The notes below the pieces were generated by a model. That model was not told the origin of the DNA, made no database searches, and saw only the letters and a program-made list of their open reading frames with translations. The translations under genes were made by a program, and so were the position numbers. 64,000 bases of DNA, from the NCBI GenBank assembly GCA_964606505.1, contig CAZSGM010000003.1, positions 1 through 64,000 on the forward strand, written 5' to 3'. This document shows, piece by piece, positions 39,792 through 49,087 of this stretch (position 1 is the stretch's first letter; every line of letters starts with the position of its first letter). The stretch comes from CAKVOD01 sp964606505 (GTDB lineage: Bacteria > Bacillota > Clostridia > Christensenellales > UBA1242).

Positions 39792-40630
39792 TTAGTTTGC
39801 TGCCTTTTAACAAAATTTAAGAAGTTTTTATAAAAAATTTGCTCGATTTCATCCTTGCGATAGCCATATGACGCAAAACACTTGTAAAGCCTGCCAAAAT
39901 CGTTGTAACTTTTTAGTTTTTTAGGTAGGTCTGTCGTTCCGTTAAAATCGCTTCCAAACCCAACATTGTCAACACCAAAAACTTGGGCTATGCTATCAAT
40001 CATATAAAAAATTTCAATTGGTTTAGCCTTCTTTTTGTTCGTGAAAAAATCGCGCACAAATGTTATCCCTAAAAAGCCATTGCTTTCGCAAATGACCTTG
40101 ATTTGCTCAACGTCAATGTTGCGTCGATGTTCTTTAAAAGGAGAAATGCACGTGTGCGAGTTAAAAATGGGGCGGCTTTGGGTGTTGACCACATCCCAAA
40201 ACGAGCGTCTGTTCAAATGTGCGGTGTCAATGAGGATGTTGTGGTTGTTTAGTTCCTTTATTAGTGTTTTACCCTTATTAGTTAAGCCCGAAAAACCATA
40301 TGCACCGCCCGCGTATTTGTTGTCGGCATTCCACGTTAGCGAGCAAGAAAAGGCGGGGAACTCAAGCATAAATGTTATGTCGTTGCGTATAAAATCAATG
40401 TTTTCAAATGAAAATATACAACTTTTGGTTAAATTTTCGTAAGGCAAAATTTTATTTTTAAGTTTTTTGGATTTCCTTATGTTCAGCGGATCGTCGGCAT
40501 TAGAAAAAAGAATAGCATTGCATAAAGCAACATTATTCTTTTCAAATTCGTTATTTAACAATTCCAAATTGCAGGAATTATTTGTCAAAAAGTCATTGTG
40601 CGAATCCGCAATTGGGCAACATTTCATCAT
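39782..40630 (-). CDS. Membrane dipeptidase-like (peptidase M19) protein
   Basis: A 282-residue zinc dipeptidase-type protein. The metal-binding HxD is in IADSHNDFL near the start; further family signs are SLTWNADNKYAGGAYGFSGLT, LIDTAHL (usually D-SH), FNSHT and VGFGSDFNGT. M19 enzymes are usually 310-400 aa; the shortness comes from a compact N-terminal half. It overlaps the upstream ABC permease stop by four bases, which suggests co-expression. Peptide or non-peptide substrate unknown. Confidence 0.88.
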   Translation of the reverse strand: MMKCCPIADSHNDFLTNNSCNLELLNNEFEKNNVALCNAILFSNADDPLNIRKSKKLKNKILPYENLTKSCIFSFENIDFIRNDITFMLEFPAFSCSLTWNADNKYAGGAYGFSGLTNKGKTLIKELNNHNILIDTAHLNRRSFWDVVNTQSRPIFNSHTCISPFKEHRRNIDVEQIKVICESNGFLGITFVRDFFTNKKKAKPIEIFYMIDSIAQVFGVDNVGFGSDFNGTTDLPKKLKSYNDFGRLYKCFASYGYRKDEIEQIFYKNFLNFVKRQQTNCF

Positions 40631-42384
40631 TCTATGTCTCTCTTCTTGAAAATAACATATGTTATAACAAGCAAGAGTGCCACAAATCCCATTGAAATTC
40701 CGATAGACAGGTAGAAGTTGCTGTCAGGCTGAATAGGGCAGGAGAAGTCAAGCCCCAATACGTTTCCGCTGGTCGCGACATATTCGCCGCCGAGATACCT
40801 AAACACATCAACGTTTGCAAACGGTAAGTACCCATAAATTGCGCTTGAGCCAAAAATGTTTCCAAATAACGCTACAAATACGTAAACCATAACAGATATT
40901 ATGACCGCGGCAATGTTACTCTTAAATACAGTCGAAACAAACACAGCAAAGACTGTATACAGAATTATGCGCACCAAAAGTGTCGCTAGGAAAATGAAGA
41001 ACAGTCCAATCGCCGAAATCGTAGTTACCGACTCCGCGTTGAAAACCATCAGAACTTGTGCACTATCAAGCCCATACATCCTAAACCCGATGATAAACGT
41101 TGTGATTGTGCCAATGATAAGGAAAATCACACCCATAAAGAATGTAGCCATCAACTTACCAGTCATAATTTTTCCGCGCTTATACGGTCTGATTGCCAAC
41201 ATTTTCATCGTTCCTGACGAAGTTTCGCCCGAAATCATCCCCGAGCCAATTACAACGCAGAATATGACGATAATGAAACTTAAAAATTCTAGCGCGTAAT
41301 ACATAAAGTCGTATGCGTTTGTTTTCTCATTTGAATTAGTGTTTGATTGAAAAACATTCGCATATTGGTAGGAGTAGGTACCATTTTCAAAGTAAAATTG
41401 GTTTCTAACCAAATCTTCTTTAGTTTGATATTTGTTTAAACTTGATAGGTCGCTGTATGTATAATCTCTCAATGTGCTTGTTGCGCGGGCGCCAGCAACT
41501 TCAAGCAAAATTTTATCGTTAATGATGCTTGAAGTTTGAAGCGTAACCAGCTTGTAGTTGTCGCATAGTTGCTTAATTTTTTCAATATTGCTTGCGCCCA
41601 AGTTGTAATCGTTATCAAGCAGGGCATCAGAGTAAATGTTTGTAATTTCGCTCCAAATCCCATTAGTTTTGTCAACTGCGATAACGTAATACTCGTTAAT
41701 CAACTCAGTCAGTACTTCGTCGGAGATTTCGACTTGTTCAATTTGATCAAATAGTTCAGTGAGTTTAGGAATAAATTTATTGTCGTCAATTGTTTTAATA
41801 ATATTCAAATGGTGTTCTTTGCTTTGAGTGTCGCCACTTACCGCCACTGAAACCATAAAATCGTTTAGCAAATTTAGCGTCGTTTCGTCGTTGTCGCTCT
41901 TAATCAAAAGTTGCAAGAAATCCGAGTTACGGTTCCTGTAATCAGAGTTAAGGTTGTTGACACTGTTTTTGAGTTGCTGATTTACTGCAATTGCATTATT
42001 CATTGCACCTGTGGATGCTACGGTAGTAACACTTTGGTATTCATCAAATAGCGTCTTAATGTCGGCAATTTGCGTTGTCAAATCTGACTTAGTAACCGTG
42101 TCGCCCGTGGAGCTACCCCCGTAAAATGTCAACATTTTAAGGTTACCCTCAAGGGAGTCGTCGTACAACTTTTTGTGCTGGTTGCTTCTAAAATTATTGT
42201 AAACCTCAACAACACTTTTACCCTCAACATTCGCAAGGTTTGCAATATCTGCACGCGGGCTAGGGTTAAACATTAGCGCCGCAACAACAATTGCTAGCAC
42301 AAAAAAGCCTGTCATTATAAATATCGCAGGGCGCACAAAAATTTTGTCCAACTCTCCGCGCGTTATTTTCCAAAATGAGTTCAT
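40627..42384 (-). CDS. ABC-2 type transporter permease
   Basis: A 585-residue permease: one membrane helix near residue 25, a large extracytoplasmic domain (about 45-365) and five or six helices at the C-terminus, as in NatB/ABC-2 permeases. SGMISGETSSGTMKMLAIRPYKRGKIMTGK, given by its ETSSGT and RP.KR residues, is the typical coupling segment. The ATPase gene lies 14 bases upstream. The export substrate is not evident. Confidence 0.9.
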   Translation of the reverse strand: MNSFWKITRGELDKIFVRPAIFIMTGFFVLAIVVAALMFNPSPRADIANLANVEGKSVVEVYNNFRSNQHKKLYDDSLEGNLKMLTFYGGSSTGDTVTKSDLTTQIADIKTLFDEYQSVTTVASTGAMNNAIAVNQQLKNSVNNLNSDYRNRNSDFLQLLIKSDNDETTLNLLNDFMVSVAVSGDTQSKEHHLNIIKTIDDNKFIPKLTELFDQIEQVEISDEVLTELINEYYVIAVDKTNGIWSEITNIYSDALLDNDYNLGASNIEKIKQLCDNYKLVTLQTSSIINDKILLEVAGARATSTLRDYTYSDLSSLNKYQTKEDLVRNQFYFENGTYSYQYANVFQSNTNSNEKTNAYDFMYYALEFLSFIIVIFCVVIGSGMISGETSSGTMKMLAIRPYKRGKIMTGKLMATFFMGVIFLIIGTITTFIIGFRMYGLDSAQVLMVFNAESVTTISAIGLFFIFLATLLVRIILYTVFAVFVSTVFKSNIAAVIISVMVYVFVALFGNIFGSSAIYGYLPFANVDVFRYLGGEYVATSGNVLGLDFSCPIQPDSNFYLSIGISMGFVALLLVITYVIFKKRDIE

Positions 42385-42398
42385 ATTTATCTCCTCGT

Positions 42399-43325
42399 TT
42401 AATTTCCATTATTTACGATGTCAAAGAATGTTTGTTCCAACGATTTTGTAACTTCCGAAATTCCAAAAATAGGGATGTTTTTTGAAGTTAAAAATTGTGC
42501 GATTTGCGGGATTTGATTTACATCCACATCGCATATAACATTTGGTCCCGCGATTTCAACATGAAAACCAAACTGTTGCATTAAGAGTTTTCCCGCAAAA
42601 TTTGGATAGTTAACCTTGACTGCAATTTTATGTTTTGCGTTTTGGGCAATTTGACCAACCGAGCGCACTTGCTTTAATTTACCGTTATCAATGATTGCGA
42701 CCGTATTGCATAGCAATTCCATTTCTGACAATATGTGGCTCGAAATCAAAATTGAAATTTTGTTTTGCTTTGCAAGTCTCTTCAAAAAGTTGCGCATTTC
42801 CATTATGCCGTTTGGGTCAAGCCCGTTTGTCGGCTCGTCTAAAATTAGGATTTTAGGGTTGTGCAATAGCGCTTGTGCAATCCCAATGCGTTGGCGCATA
42901 CCTAACGAATACTTTTTAACCTTGTCGTTGATACGGTCTTTTAGCCCGACAATTTCAATAACTTCGTCAATGCGTTCCTTAGTAACGTCCTTGTGTAACT
43001 TCGCGTAGTATGACAAATTTTGTTTCCCCGACATATATGAATATAGGGTAGGGGTTTCGATTATTGCGCCAACGTTCGCAATCGCTTTCTCAAACTTGTT
43101 TTTGACTGAATAACCGCAGATTGTTACGTCGCCGTTTGTTATTTTTGATAACCCCGTTATCATTTTAATTATAGTTGTTTTGCCCGCGCCGTTTGGTCCT
43201 AAGAGCCCCAAAATTTCGCCCTCGTAAACATCGAATGAAACATCATCCACGGCGACACGATTTTTATATTTTTTCGTAAGATTAGTTACGCTTAATACCT
43301 TGTTAGCCAAAAAAATATCCTCCAT
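42399..43325 (-). CDS. ABC transporter ATP-binding protein
   Basis: A 308-residue ATPase paired with the ABC-2 permease. Walker A GPNGAGKTT (about residue 41), signature YSLGMRQRIGIAQALL, Walker B KILILDEPTNGLDP, then a C-terminal domain of about 90 residues typical of NatA/BcrA-type exporters. The unit ATPase-permease-M19 is transcribed leftwards from about 43.35 kb. Confidence 0.95.
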   Translation of the reverse strand: MEDIFLANKVLSVTNLTKKYKNRVAVDDVSFDVYEGEILGLLGPNGAGKTTIIKMITGLSKITNGDVTICGYSVKNKFEKAIANVGAIIETPTLYSYMSGKQNLSYYAKLHKDVTKERIDEVIEIVGLKDRINDKVKKYSLGMRQRIGIAQALLHNPKILILDEPTNGLDPNGIMEMRNFLKRLAKQNKISILISSHILSEMELLCNTVAIIDNGKLKQVRSVGQIAQNAKHKIAVKVNYPNFAGKLLMQQFGFHVEIAGPNVICDVDVNQIPQIAQFLTSKNIPIFGISEVTKSLEQTFFDIVNNGN

Positions 43326-43431
43326 TAATGAAATTATAGCATATTATTAATAATTAGTAAAGAAATTAGTTAATTTTTGTTTTAATATTCCGAAAAATGT
43401 TGTATAATATACGGAGAGATTATATTGAAGA

Positions 43432-44520
43432 ATGGAAAATAAAGTTAAAAATACAATCAAAGAGGTACTTATTGTTTTATCTGCCATTACCTCAATGGTC
43501 ATTGGAGTGTTGTGCCTATCGATGGAGTGGGGGCTTGAATGGTGGATTTGCTGGATTGCGTTTGCGGTTTTTATTATATTAGGCAACGCGATGGTTGCGT
43601 TTTATTATAAAAAATGGATGAAAACATTTAAAGTTTGTTTAATCTGCTTTATATGCGCACTGATTGTTGCGATTGTTTATTGTGTGTGTTATTATAACGA
43701 CTGGCTGAAGTATTTTGAAAGTTATCAAGCAATCAAGGATTTGATTTTGTCGGCGGGAATTTGGGGCTTGTTGGTGTTTTTCTTTATTCAATTTGCACAG
43801 GTTATTGCGGCGCCTATTCCCGCAATGGCAACAATTCTTGCGGGGGTTGCAATTTATGGCCCGTTCCTTGCGGCGGTTATTAGCACAATTGCGATATTGA
43901 TTGGAAGTTACGTTGCGTTCTTTATTGGTAGATTTTTCGGGAGAAAAATTGTCGTATGGATTGCGGGCGAAGCTCAAACTAAAAAATATTGCGACATTTT
44001 AAACGAAAAAGGAAAGTACCTCCTCATTTTAATGTTTATTTTCCCAGTTTTTCCTGACGATATGCTTTGTATGATTGCGGGCATTACGTCAATGACATTT
44101 AGATATTTCTTCTTTGCAACACTTGTTGCGCGTCCGCTAGGCATATTTGTTACTGCATATATTGGAAGCGGACACCTAATTCCGTATAGCGGTTGGGGGC
44201 TATATGTGTGGCCAGTGCTCATATTGTTGTTAGTTGCGGCGTTTATTATTAGTTGGAAATATCAAGACCAAATTGAGAAGTTTTTTGTGGAGAAGTTTGT
44301 CGGTTGGCAAACCTCGTTTAGAAACAAAAAAGCAAGAAGATGTAATAAAAAGTTACTAAAAAACGCTTTAAATGAACGCGGCAAATTCAAGAATAGAAGG
44401 AGATGCATTAACTTTGTTAAGGGTGAGGTGGTTGAAATGGTTAAAAAGAAATCGTTAAAAGCCCGCAAGCCTGAGACTCCTAAGGGTAAACTTGAACTTG
44501 AAAAGCAGCAAGCGACTTGA
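43432..44520 (+). CDS. VTT-domain (TVP38/TMEM64, DedA-like) membrane protein
   Basis: A 362-residue multi-pass protein with the VTT (SNARE-associated) domain around residues 120-270: QVIAAPIPAMATILAGVAIYG, GSYVAFFIGRFFGRKIV and FPVFPDDMLCMIAGITSM. Related proteins flip or transport undecaprenyl phosphate or phospholipids; the role of this one is not known. It carries an additional basic tail of about 75 residues (many Lys and Arg). A TATAAT lies 30 bases upstream. Divergent from the ABC operon. Confidence 0.9.
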   Translation: MENKVKNTIKEVLIVLSAITSMVIGVLCLSMEWGLEWWICWIAFAVFIILGNAMVAFYYKKWMKTFKVCLICFICALIVAIVYCVCYYNDWLKYFESYQAIKDLILSAGIWGLLVFFFIQFAQVIAAPIPAMATILAGVAIYGPFLAAVISTIAILIGSYVAFFIGRFFGRKIVVWIAGEAQTKKYCDILNEKGKYLLILMFIFPVFPDDMLCMIAGITSMTFRYFFFATLVARPLGIFVTAYIGSGHLIPYSGWGLYVWPVLILLLVAAFIISWKYQDQIEKFFVEKFVGWQTSFRNKKARRCNKKLLKNALNERGKFKNRRRCINFVKGEVVEMVKKKSLKARKPETPKGKLELEKQQAT

Positions 44521-44548
44521 GAGTGTCAATATTGGGCGTCGCGCCACA

Positions 44549-44618
44549 TAAAAAGCCTATACGTAATTTTGAAGTAAAATCCGTATTGGGGACTTCATAA
44601 TGCGTGAGGGCTTTTTTG
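44549..44618 (+). terminator. Long hairpin terminator after the VTT gene
   Basis: AAAAGCC (44551-44557) pairs with GGGCTTTT (44608-44615), with a TGAAGT/ACTTCA inner stem and a T-run. Confidence 0.75.
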
Positions 44619-44699
44619 TTGTGTAAATATTCGTATTAACGCAAATGATAAAATGAGAAAAAATTGTAAACGAATTTGCTAGCTTGAAGTAATATTAAA

Positions 44700-44726
44700 A
44701 GGATACTTAAACTAAATAAGTATCCT
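44700..44726. terminator. Perfect 10-bp hairpin downstream of the PadR-fusion gene
   Basis: AGGATACTTA (44700-44709) / TAAGTATCCT (44717-44726), loop of seven. On the - strand it is followed by TTTTAATATT, a weak T-run, so it may terminate the leftward PadR-fusion transcript. Confidence 0.55.
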
Positions 44727-44784
44727 AAAACATAAATTAACTTCAAAATTTAAATATGAGTAAACTTTTTCGCGTAATGCGTTG

Positions 44785-46788
44785 TTATTCTCTAAATAGT
44801 TTAACTTTAAATATAATCGCCTTAATGAAGTAGTCAAAAATAATGACAAAACTTGATGCGATTGGCACAACTATATAAGGTGCATACTTTTCAAAGTTGT
44901 TTGCATTCATTCCGCTTAAAATATTGACTGCCAGTGTCAAAAGAATAATCGAAATAACAATTATAGAGCGGGGAATCCACTCTTTTTTAATATTACAAAC
45001 AGGTATTCCGACCCTGTCATTTTTTACTAAAAACAGTGCACAAACAATCGGATACAAAATCGAAATCGCAAAAATAGAGATAACCATAATTGATAGCGGT
45101 TTGACTGATTCATCCGTTTTAAACGCAAAAAACATTGCAATCAGCGCAATTGTTAGCGTGCCAAAGGAAATAATTGACGTTAGCAAATTGCTTCTGTTTG
45201 CGTGCACATTGTTGGAACGTACGCGCGAGCGACAAGTGCTATTGTAAACGGTTACGTAAATGCCGTTTTCTTCGCAATCGTCAATAAACTCGTCGAGCGT
45301 TTTAGTATATGGCTCAACATAGTCGTCTTGAGGTGGACTGTTAAAGAAAATATCAAGTTTTTTGTTTTGCGGCTGTTCAATCTCTGCAAGCGTGTTTTTG
45401 TCGTATTTTGGCGGGGCAGAGAAGAAATCATATTCCGTATTTGAAAAGTTGCTCTTTTTTAGGAAGATGTTTGCCTTATACTTATCTTCAACGATAACCT
45501 TATCTTTCATTAGGTATTCGTTTATATTCTTTTTAGGCGGCTTGTTTTCGGTTGAAAATGCTTCTTGTATTGGCAATACTTGCTCGTTCTGCGCAGGCAT
45601 TTCAATAGTTTTTGCGGTATTGCCTATATCTTGCGGCTTGTCGCTATTTTCAAACAGTGAAATTTTACCATTGTGCGAAACGTCCTCTTGTTCTTGTGCG
45701 GCAGGTTGGTAAGGGTTTTCAAGTATATTAATTTTTGGCTTATTATCAGGCTGCTCGTTCTCAAGTCTTTCTTTAATACTATTGTATTTATCGAATATAT
45801 CTATCTTTTTAGGGGAACTGTTATCATCTTCGTTGTGGTCGTCAACATTTAGTGTAGGCGAGCCAAATAAGGTCGTTTTTGCAACGTCTCGCTCAATCAT
45901 ATCTCCAAAAATACCGTCAAAATCAACCTCAGTTTCGCAAAGTTTGTCGTTTGTGATTGTAGTGGGCTTATATAGTAGACTTAAACCTTCATTTTGTGGT
46001 ATAATTTCATTGTCAGAGAGAAGCACGGCGTCGTTTTTGTCGTACACGCGCTCGTAAACTGGCATAGAATTTTCCAATTCTAAATGCTCGAAACCAAAAT
46101 CGTTCTCAGCGCTCACGTTCTCGGTTGATGGCTCGGTTGTCTGCAAAACAGTTTCTTGCGCTTGTGTGCTAGCGTCATGCAAGCTGTTGTTTTTAAACAG
46201 CGCATTATGTGCGGTGCTCGACTCGTCATTGGCGGCTGCTACGATGCTAGTGTTGGCGCTCAAACTATTGTGGGTTTCAAATGCTGGAGTAGGGGAAGAA
46301 ACACCTTCTTGAGTGATTGATTTACGTTCGTTTTCACTCTCAATGTAGTCAAGAATTGAGTAATTATGTATTTCTTCCTCATTGGGAATCCGTTGCTCAG
46401 CTTGCTCGTTTTGTAACTTTTCTTGACGTTCCGAGTGCGCGATTGTGTTGAAGAAATCGGGCTGGATTGCAAGCGACGAGGGGGTGTTGCTAGCAGGCGT
46501 TTTCACTTGGTTTTCGTATTCCGAAAAATCGACTGGGTGTTCGTCTAGATACTTGCGCCCCTTGTCCGTCAATGCTGAGTATCTGCGTTTGCCGCCAATC
46601 TCGCTGTTTTCCCAATATGACGTAATATATCCGTCTGACTCCAATTTGTGGAGGGTGTTGTAAAGACTAGGGAGTTTGATGTCGATTTTCCCGTTGGTTA
46701 ACGACTTTATTTCTTTTATTATTTGTAAGCCATAACGATTTTCTGACTTCAAAGTATAAAGAATAATAACACTAGTTTTTCCGCGCAT
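44785..46788 (-). CDS. PadR-type DNA-binding domain fused to a membrane domain
   Basis: 667 residues. Residues 1-90 are a PadR-family winged helix: VIILYTLKSENRYGLQIIKEI, KLPSLYNTLHKLESDGYITSYW, GGKRRYSALTDKGRKYL. A disordered acidic linker follows (about 95-520, rich in Asn, Glu, Ser), and four membrane helices end the protein (about 533-665). This predicts a regulator tethered to the membrane with its DNA-binding head in the cytoplasm. Ordinary PadR proteins are 100-200 aa and soluble. GAGG ribosome binding site. Target and signal are unknown. Confidence 0.85.
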   Translation of the reverse strand: MRGKTSVIILYTLKSENRYGLQIIKEIKSLTNGKIDIKLPSLYNTLHKLESDGYITSYWENSEIGGKRRYSALTDKGRKYLDEHPVDFSEYENQVKTPASNTPSSLAIQPDFFNTIAHSERQEKLQNEQAEQRIPNEEEIHNYSILDYIESENERKSITQEGVSSPTPAFETHNSLSANTSIVAAANDESSTAHNALFKNNSLHDASTQAQETVLQTTEPSTENVSAENDFGFEHLELENSMPVYERVYDKNDAVLLSDNEIIPQNEGLSLLYKPTTITNDKLCETEVDFDGIFGDMIERDVAKTTLFGSPTLNVDDHNEDDNSSPKKIDIFDKYNSIKERLENEQPDNKPKINILENPYQPAAQEQEDVSHNGKISLFENSDKPQDIGNTAKTIEMPAQNEQVLPIQEAFSTENKPPKKNINEYLMKDKVIVEDKYKANIFLKKSNFSNTEYDFFSAPPKYDKNTLAEIEQPQNKKLDIFFNSPPQDDYVEPYTKTLDEFIDDCEENGIYVTVYNSTCRSRVRSNNVHANRSNLLTSIISFGTLTIALIAMFFAFKTDESVKPLSIMVISIFAISILYPIVCALFLVKNDRVGIPVCNIKKEWIPRSIIVISIILLTLAVNILSGMNANNFEKYAPYIVVPIASSFVIIFDYFIKAIIFKVKLFRE

Positions 46789-46868
46789 TTTAACCTCTTT
46801 TACTACTATATTTTACATTTTTTAACATTTTTTGTCAATAAAATACACCGTGTTTTACAAAAAAATAT

Positions 46869-46920
46869 AATACACTATATATGGCGTATTATACGAATAG
46901 AATACACAACATATTGTATT
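46869..46920. repeat. Palindromic repeat, family 1 copy d
   Basis: AATACACTATATATGGCGTATT-type left half and AATACACAACAT...GTATT right half (46901-46920) around ATACGAATAG. It lies in the 185-base region between the divergent PadR-fusion and YgjP-like genes and would be in the leader of the latter. Confidence 0.7.
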
Positions 46921-46973
46921 TTGAAATAATTTCTTATAATATAACCAATAATATAAAAGGAAATACATTAAAA

Positions 46974-47660
46974 ATGAAAATAGATTACATTCAAAGAACG
47001 GCACGCAAAACATTGTCGATAACAATCAATGAAAAGGGCGAAGTAATTGTTAAGGCACCCAAGTATATGGCGATAGAGCAAATAATGCGGTTCATTAATT
47101 CCAAGGAAAAATGGATTGAGGGCAAGGTAAAGGCGATAAAAAAGCAAAACCTTGTGCACAATGATTTGTTTGAATATAAGAAGATTTTGTTTTGCGGAAG
47201 CAAGTACGATGTTGCGCGCGATAAGCAAGCAAAGGGTGTAACTCTAAAAGACGGTTGTATAATAATAAAACCCCAAATAACACTGAAAAAGGAAGTTTCC
47301 AAAATTGAAAAGTTTTTGAAAAACTGTTGCATTGAAGTGGTTGGGCAGCGGCTCAAATATTTTTCAAATCTAATGCAACTTGAGCCGAAAGAAATGCGGT
47401 TGATTAACGCAAAGCACAGGTGGGGAACGTGCGACAGCGACAGGGTTATTTCGTTTAATTGGAGACTAATAATGATGCCTCCAAGTGTTATTGACTATGT
47501 GGTGGTGCATGAACTTGCACACATTATGGAAATGAACCACTCGGACGCGTTTTGGGCGATTGTGTCTGCCGTTTTACCCGATGTAAAACAAACTAGAGCG
47601 CTGCTTAAAAAATCCAACTTTGTTTTGCAATTATTTAGAGAAATACCGCTTGAAACCTAA
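46974..47660 (+). CDS. YgjP-like (M48-type) metallohydrolase
   Basis: A 228-residue predicted zinc metallopeptidase of the YgjP/WLM-related family. The zinc motif HELAH is in VVHELAHIMEMNHSDAFW; the family marks RHRWGTCD (here KHRWGTCDSD) and ISFNWRLIMMPP precede it. The start is taken at ATG 46974 after AAAAGGAAA; in-frame codons upstream to 46881 are formed by the palindromic repeat. No signal peptide. Function unknown. Confidence 0.88.
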   Translation: MKIDYIQRTARKTLSITINEKGEVIVKAPKYMAIEQIMRFINSKEKWIEGKVKAIKKQNLVHNDLFEYKKILFCGSKYDVARDKQAKGVTLKDGCIIIKPQITLKKEVSKIEKFLKNCCIEVVGQRLKYFSNLMQLEPKEMRLINAKHRWGTCDSDRVISFNWRLIMMPPSVIDYVVVHELAHIMEMNHSDAFWAIVSAVLPDVKQTRALLKKSNFVLQLFREIPLET

Positions 47661-48436
47661 ATATTTCGCTTAAACCTATTTTTTGCATTTTTGCCGTTTG
47701 GTTGCGCTTTGACGCCTCAATTTAAACCAATTTAAATTGCCTCTGTCTTAACGTTTGCGATCTTGTTGGATAAACAAGGTTTTACTACTAAAAATGCGAA
47801 TTCGTGCGGTTAATGGGGCGTTTTTCGTAAAGTTTTTCGCAATTTGCATTCTTAAATTTAATTTGGCGTACCTCCAAAAATTTTGTTTCGGTAGGGCAGG
47901 GTAGGGGTCGAAATAATTTGAATGCGTGCATATGCTAAGCGATTTAATGCCCCATACGCGCACACATATAACGCATAATGTTGTCTTTCTATAAGAGTCC
48001 AAAAAAATATAATGCAGCCCCTAGAACGCTTAATGTATCAGCCCAAAATTGCTGATGGCTCGAACTCTTTTATGTATTTTAAATATCTAAAAGCGCCCCT
48101 CTAAAAACCAATAAAACGCTCAAAAGCAGCCCAATAGACGGGGAAGAACGTTGGATAAAATTATGAATATTCAATATTGAAAACAACCCCCAGAGCAACC
48201 AATTGACCACCCATAAATAGTTAAATAATTGCATGTTTTCATCCATTTAATGTTATTTTAGAGATAAAACAGCACCTTAAAAGTAAAGGTATGGTTGTGC
48301 GGCATAGCGGCATTCCAATATGTTAAAATGGGCAAAATAAGTAAAAAAAAACGCTAAAAAACTTCCCAAATGACTTAAAATTGCCAAAAATAGGTAGGTA
48401 GGTGTAGCAAGTTTTTGTGGAGTGGAGCGCGCTTGC

Positions 48437-48476
48437 AATATCTATTCGCTAAAGACAACTTTAACGAATAGATATT
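48437..48476. repeat. Long hairpin in the gene-free region, related to family 2 ends
   Basis: AATATCTATTCG (48437-48448) / CGAATAGATATT (48465-48476) with an inner TAAAG/CTTTA stem. Its AATATCTA...TAGATATT ends resemble the family 2 palindromes, but the core differs. Confidence 0.7.
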
Positions 48477-49052
48477 AAAATTTAACGTATTTTAACGCGT
48501 TTTTTAACAATTTTACATATCCATTTTATATTGTGAATTATGTTAATTTGATTATATCAAAAATCAATGTTTTAAACAACTATTTATTTATATTATTTAT
48601 AAATTTATTATAATTGATTATATTTGAATTGACATCTATTTATAGGTATATTTTATTCATATATTTATATTGGGTTTTAATGCTTGTATTTGTTTAATAT
48701 ATGAATCAATAATCATTATTACCAATTGTGTATTTTACTATCTATGAATTTTATATTTTTGTTTACTATTGTCTACGTATTTTTTATTAAAACTGCTTAT
48801 TAAATTATTTAGGTATCAATATTCTATATTTATAATTCCGCTAATTTGTTATTATGGTTTTATATTAATTTTGTTTGTGTGGTGCTTAGTTAGAAATTTA
48901 GAGTTTAAAATAATATGTTTATAATACACAAATAGCGCTACACACATATCGTATATTTTGAGTTATTTATTGCGTCATTTTTAGATTTGCCCCCTTTCCT
49001 GCTTGAACCCATCAATATCCGAAATTTTTATCTATAAAGACGCCTAATTTGT

Positions 49053-49081
49053 TTGTTTTTAGCAATTATTTTTGATATACT
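49053..49081 (+). promoter_or_regulatory. Promoter of the tyrosine recombinase gene, probably leaderless
   Basis: TTGTTT (49053-49058), 17-base spacer ending in TGA, TATACT (49076-49081), then six bases and the ATG at 49088. No ribosome binding site. Confidence 0.7.
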
Positions 49082-49087
49082 TACTTT

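Larger units (their letters stand above)
47661..49087. other. 1.4-kb region without a convincing gene, AT-rich in its right half
   Basis: No ORF has a plausible start and family match; an 84-codon frame on the - strand (47748-48002) has no ribosome binding site. 47990-48080 contains small hairpins (ATCAGC/GCTGAT at 48033-48057). A long perfect-armed hairpin is at 48437-48476. From 48480 to 48960 the DNA is extremely AT-rich. Near 48538 a TTATGTTAATT sequence resembles one arm of a dif site, but the other arm fits poorly. Confidence 0.6.

Noticed and set aside
47748..48002. 84-codon open frame on - in the gene-free region
   Set aside because: No ribosome binding site, no family resemblance, and odd composition for this genome.
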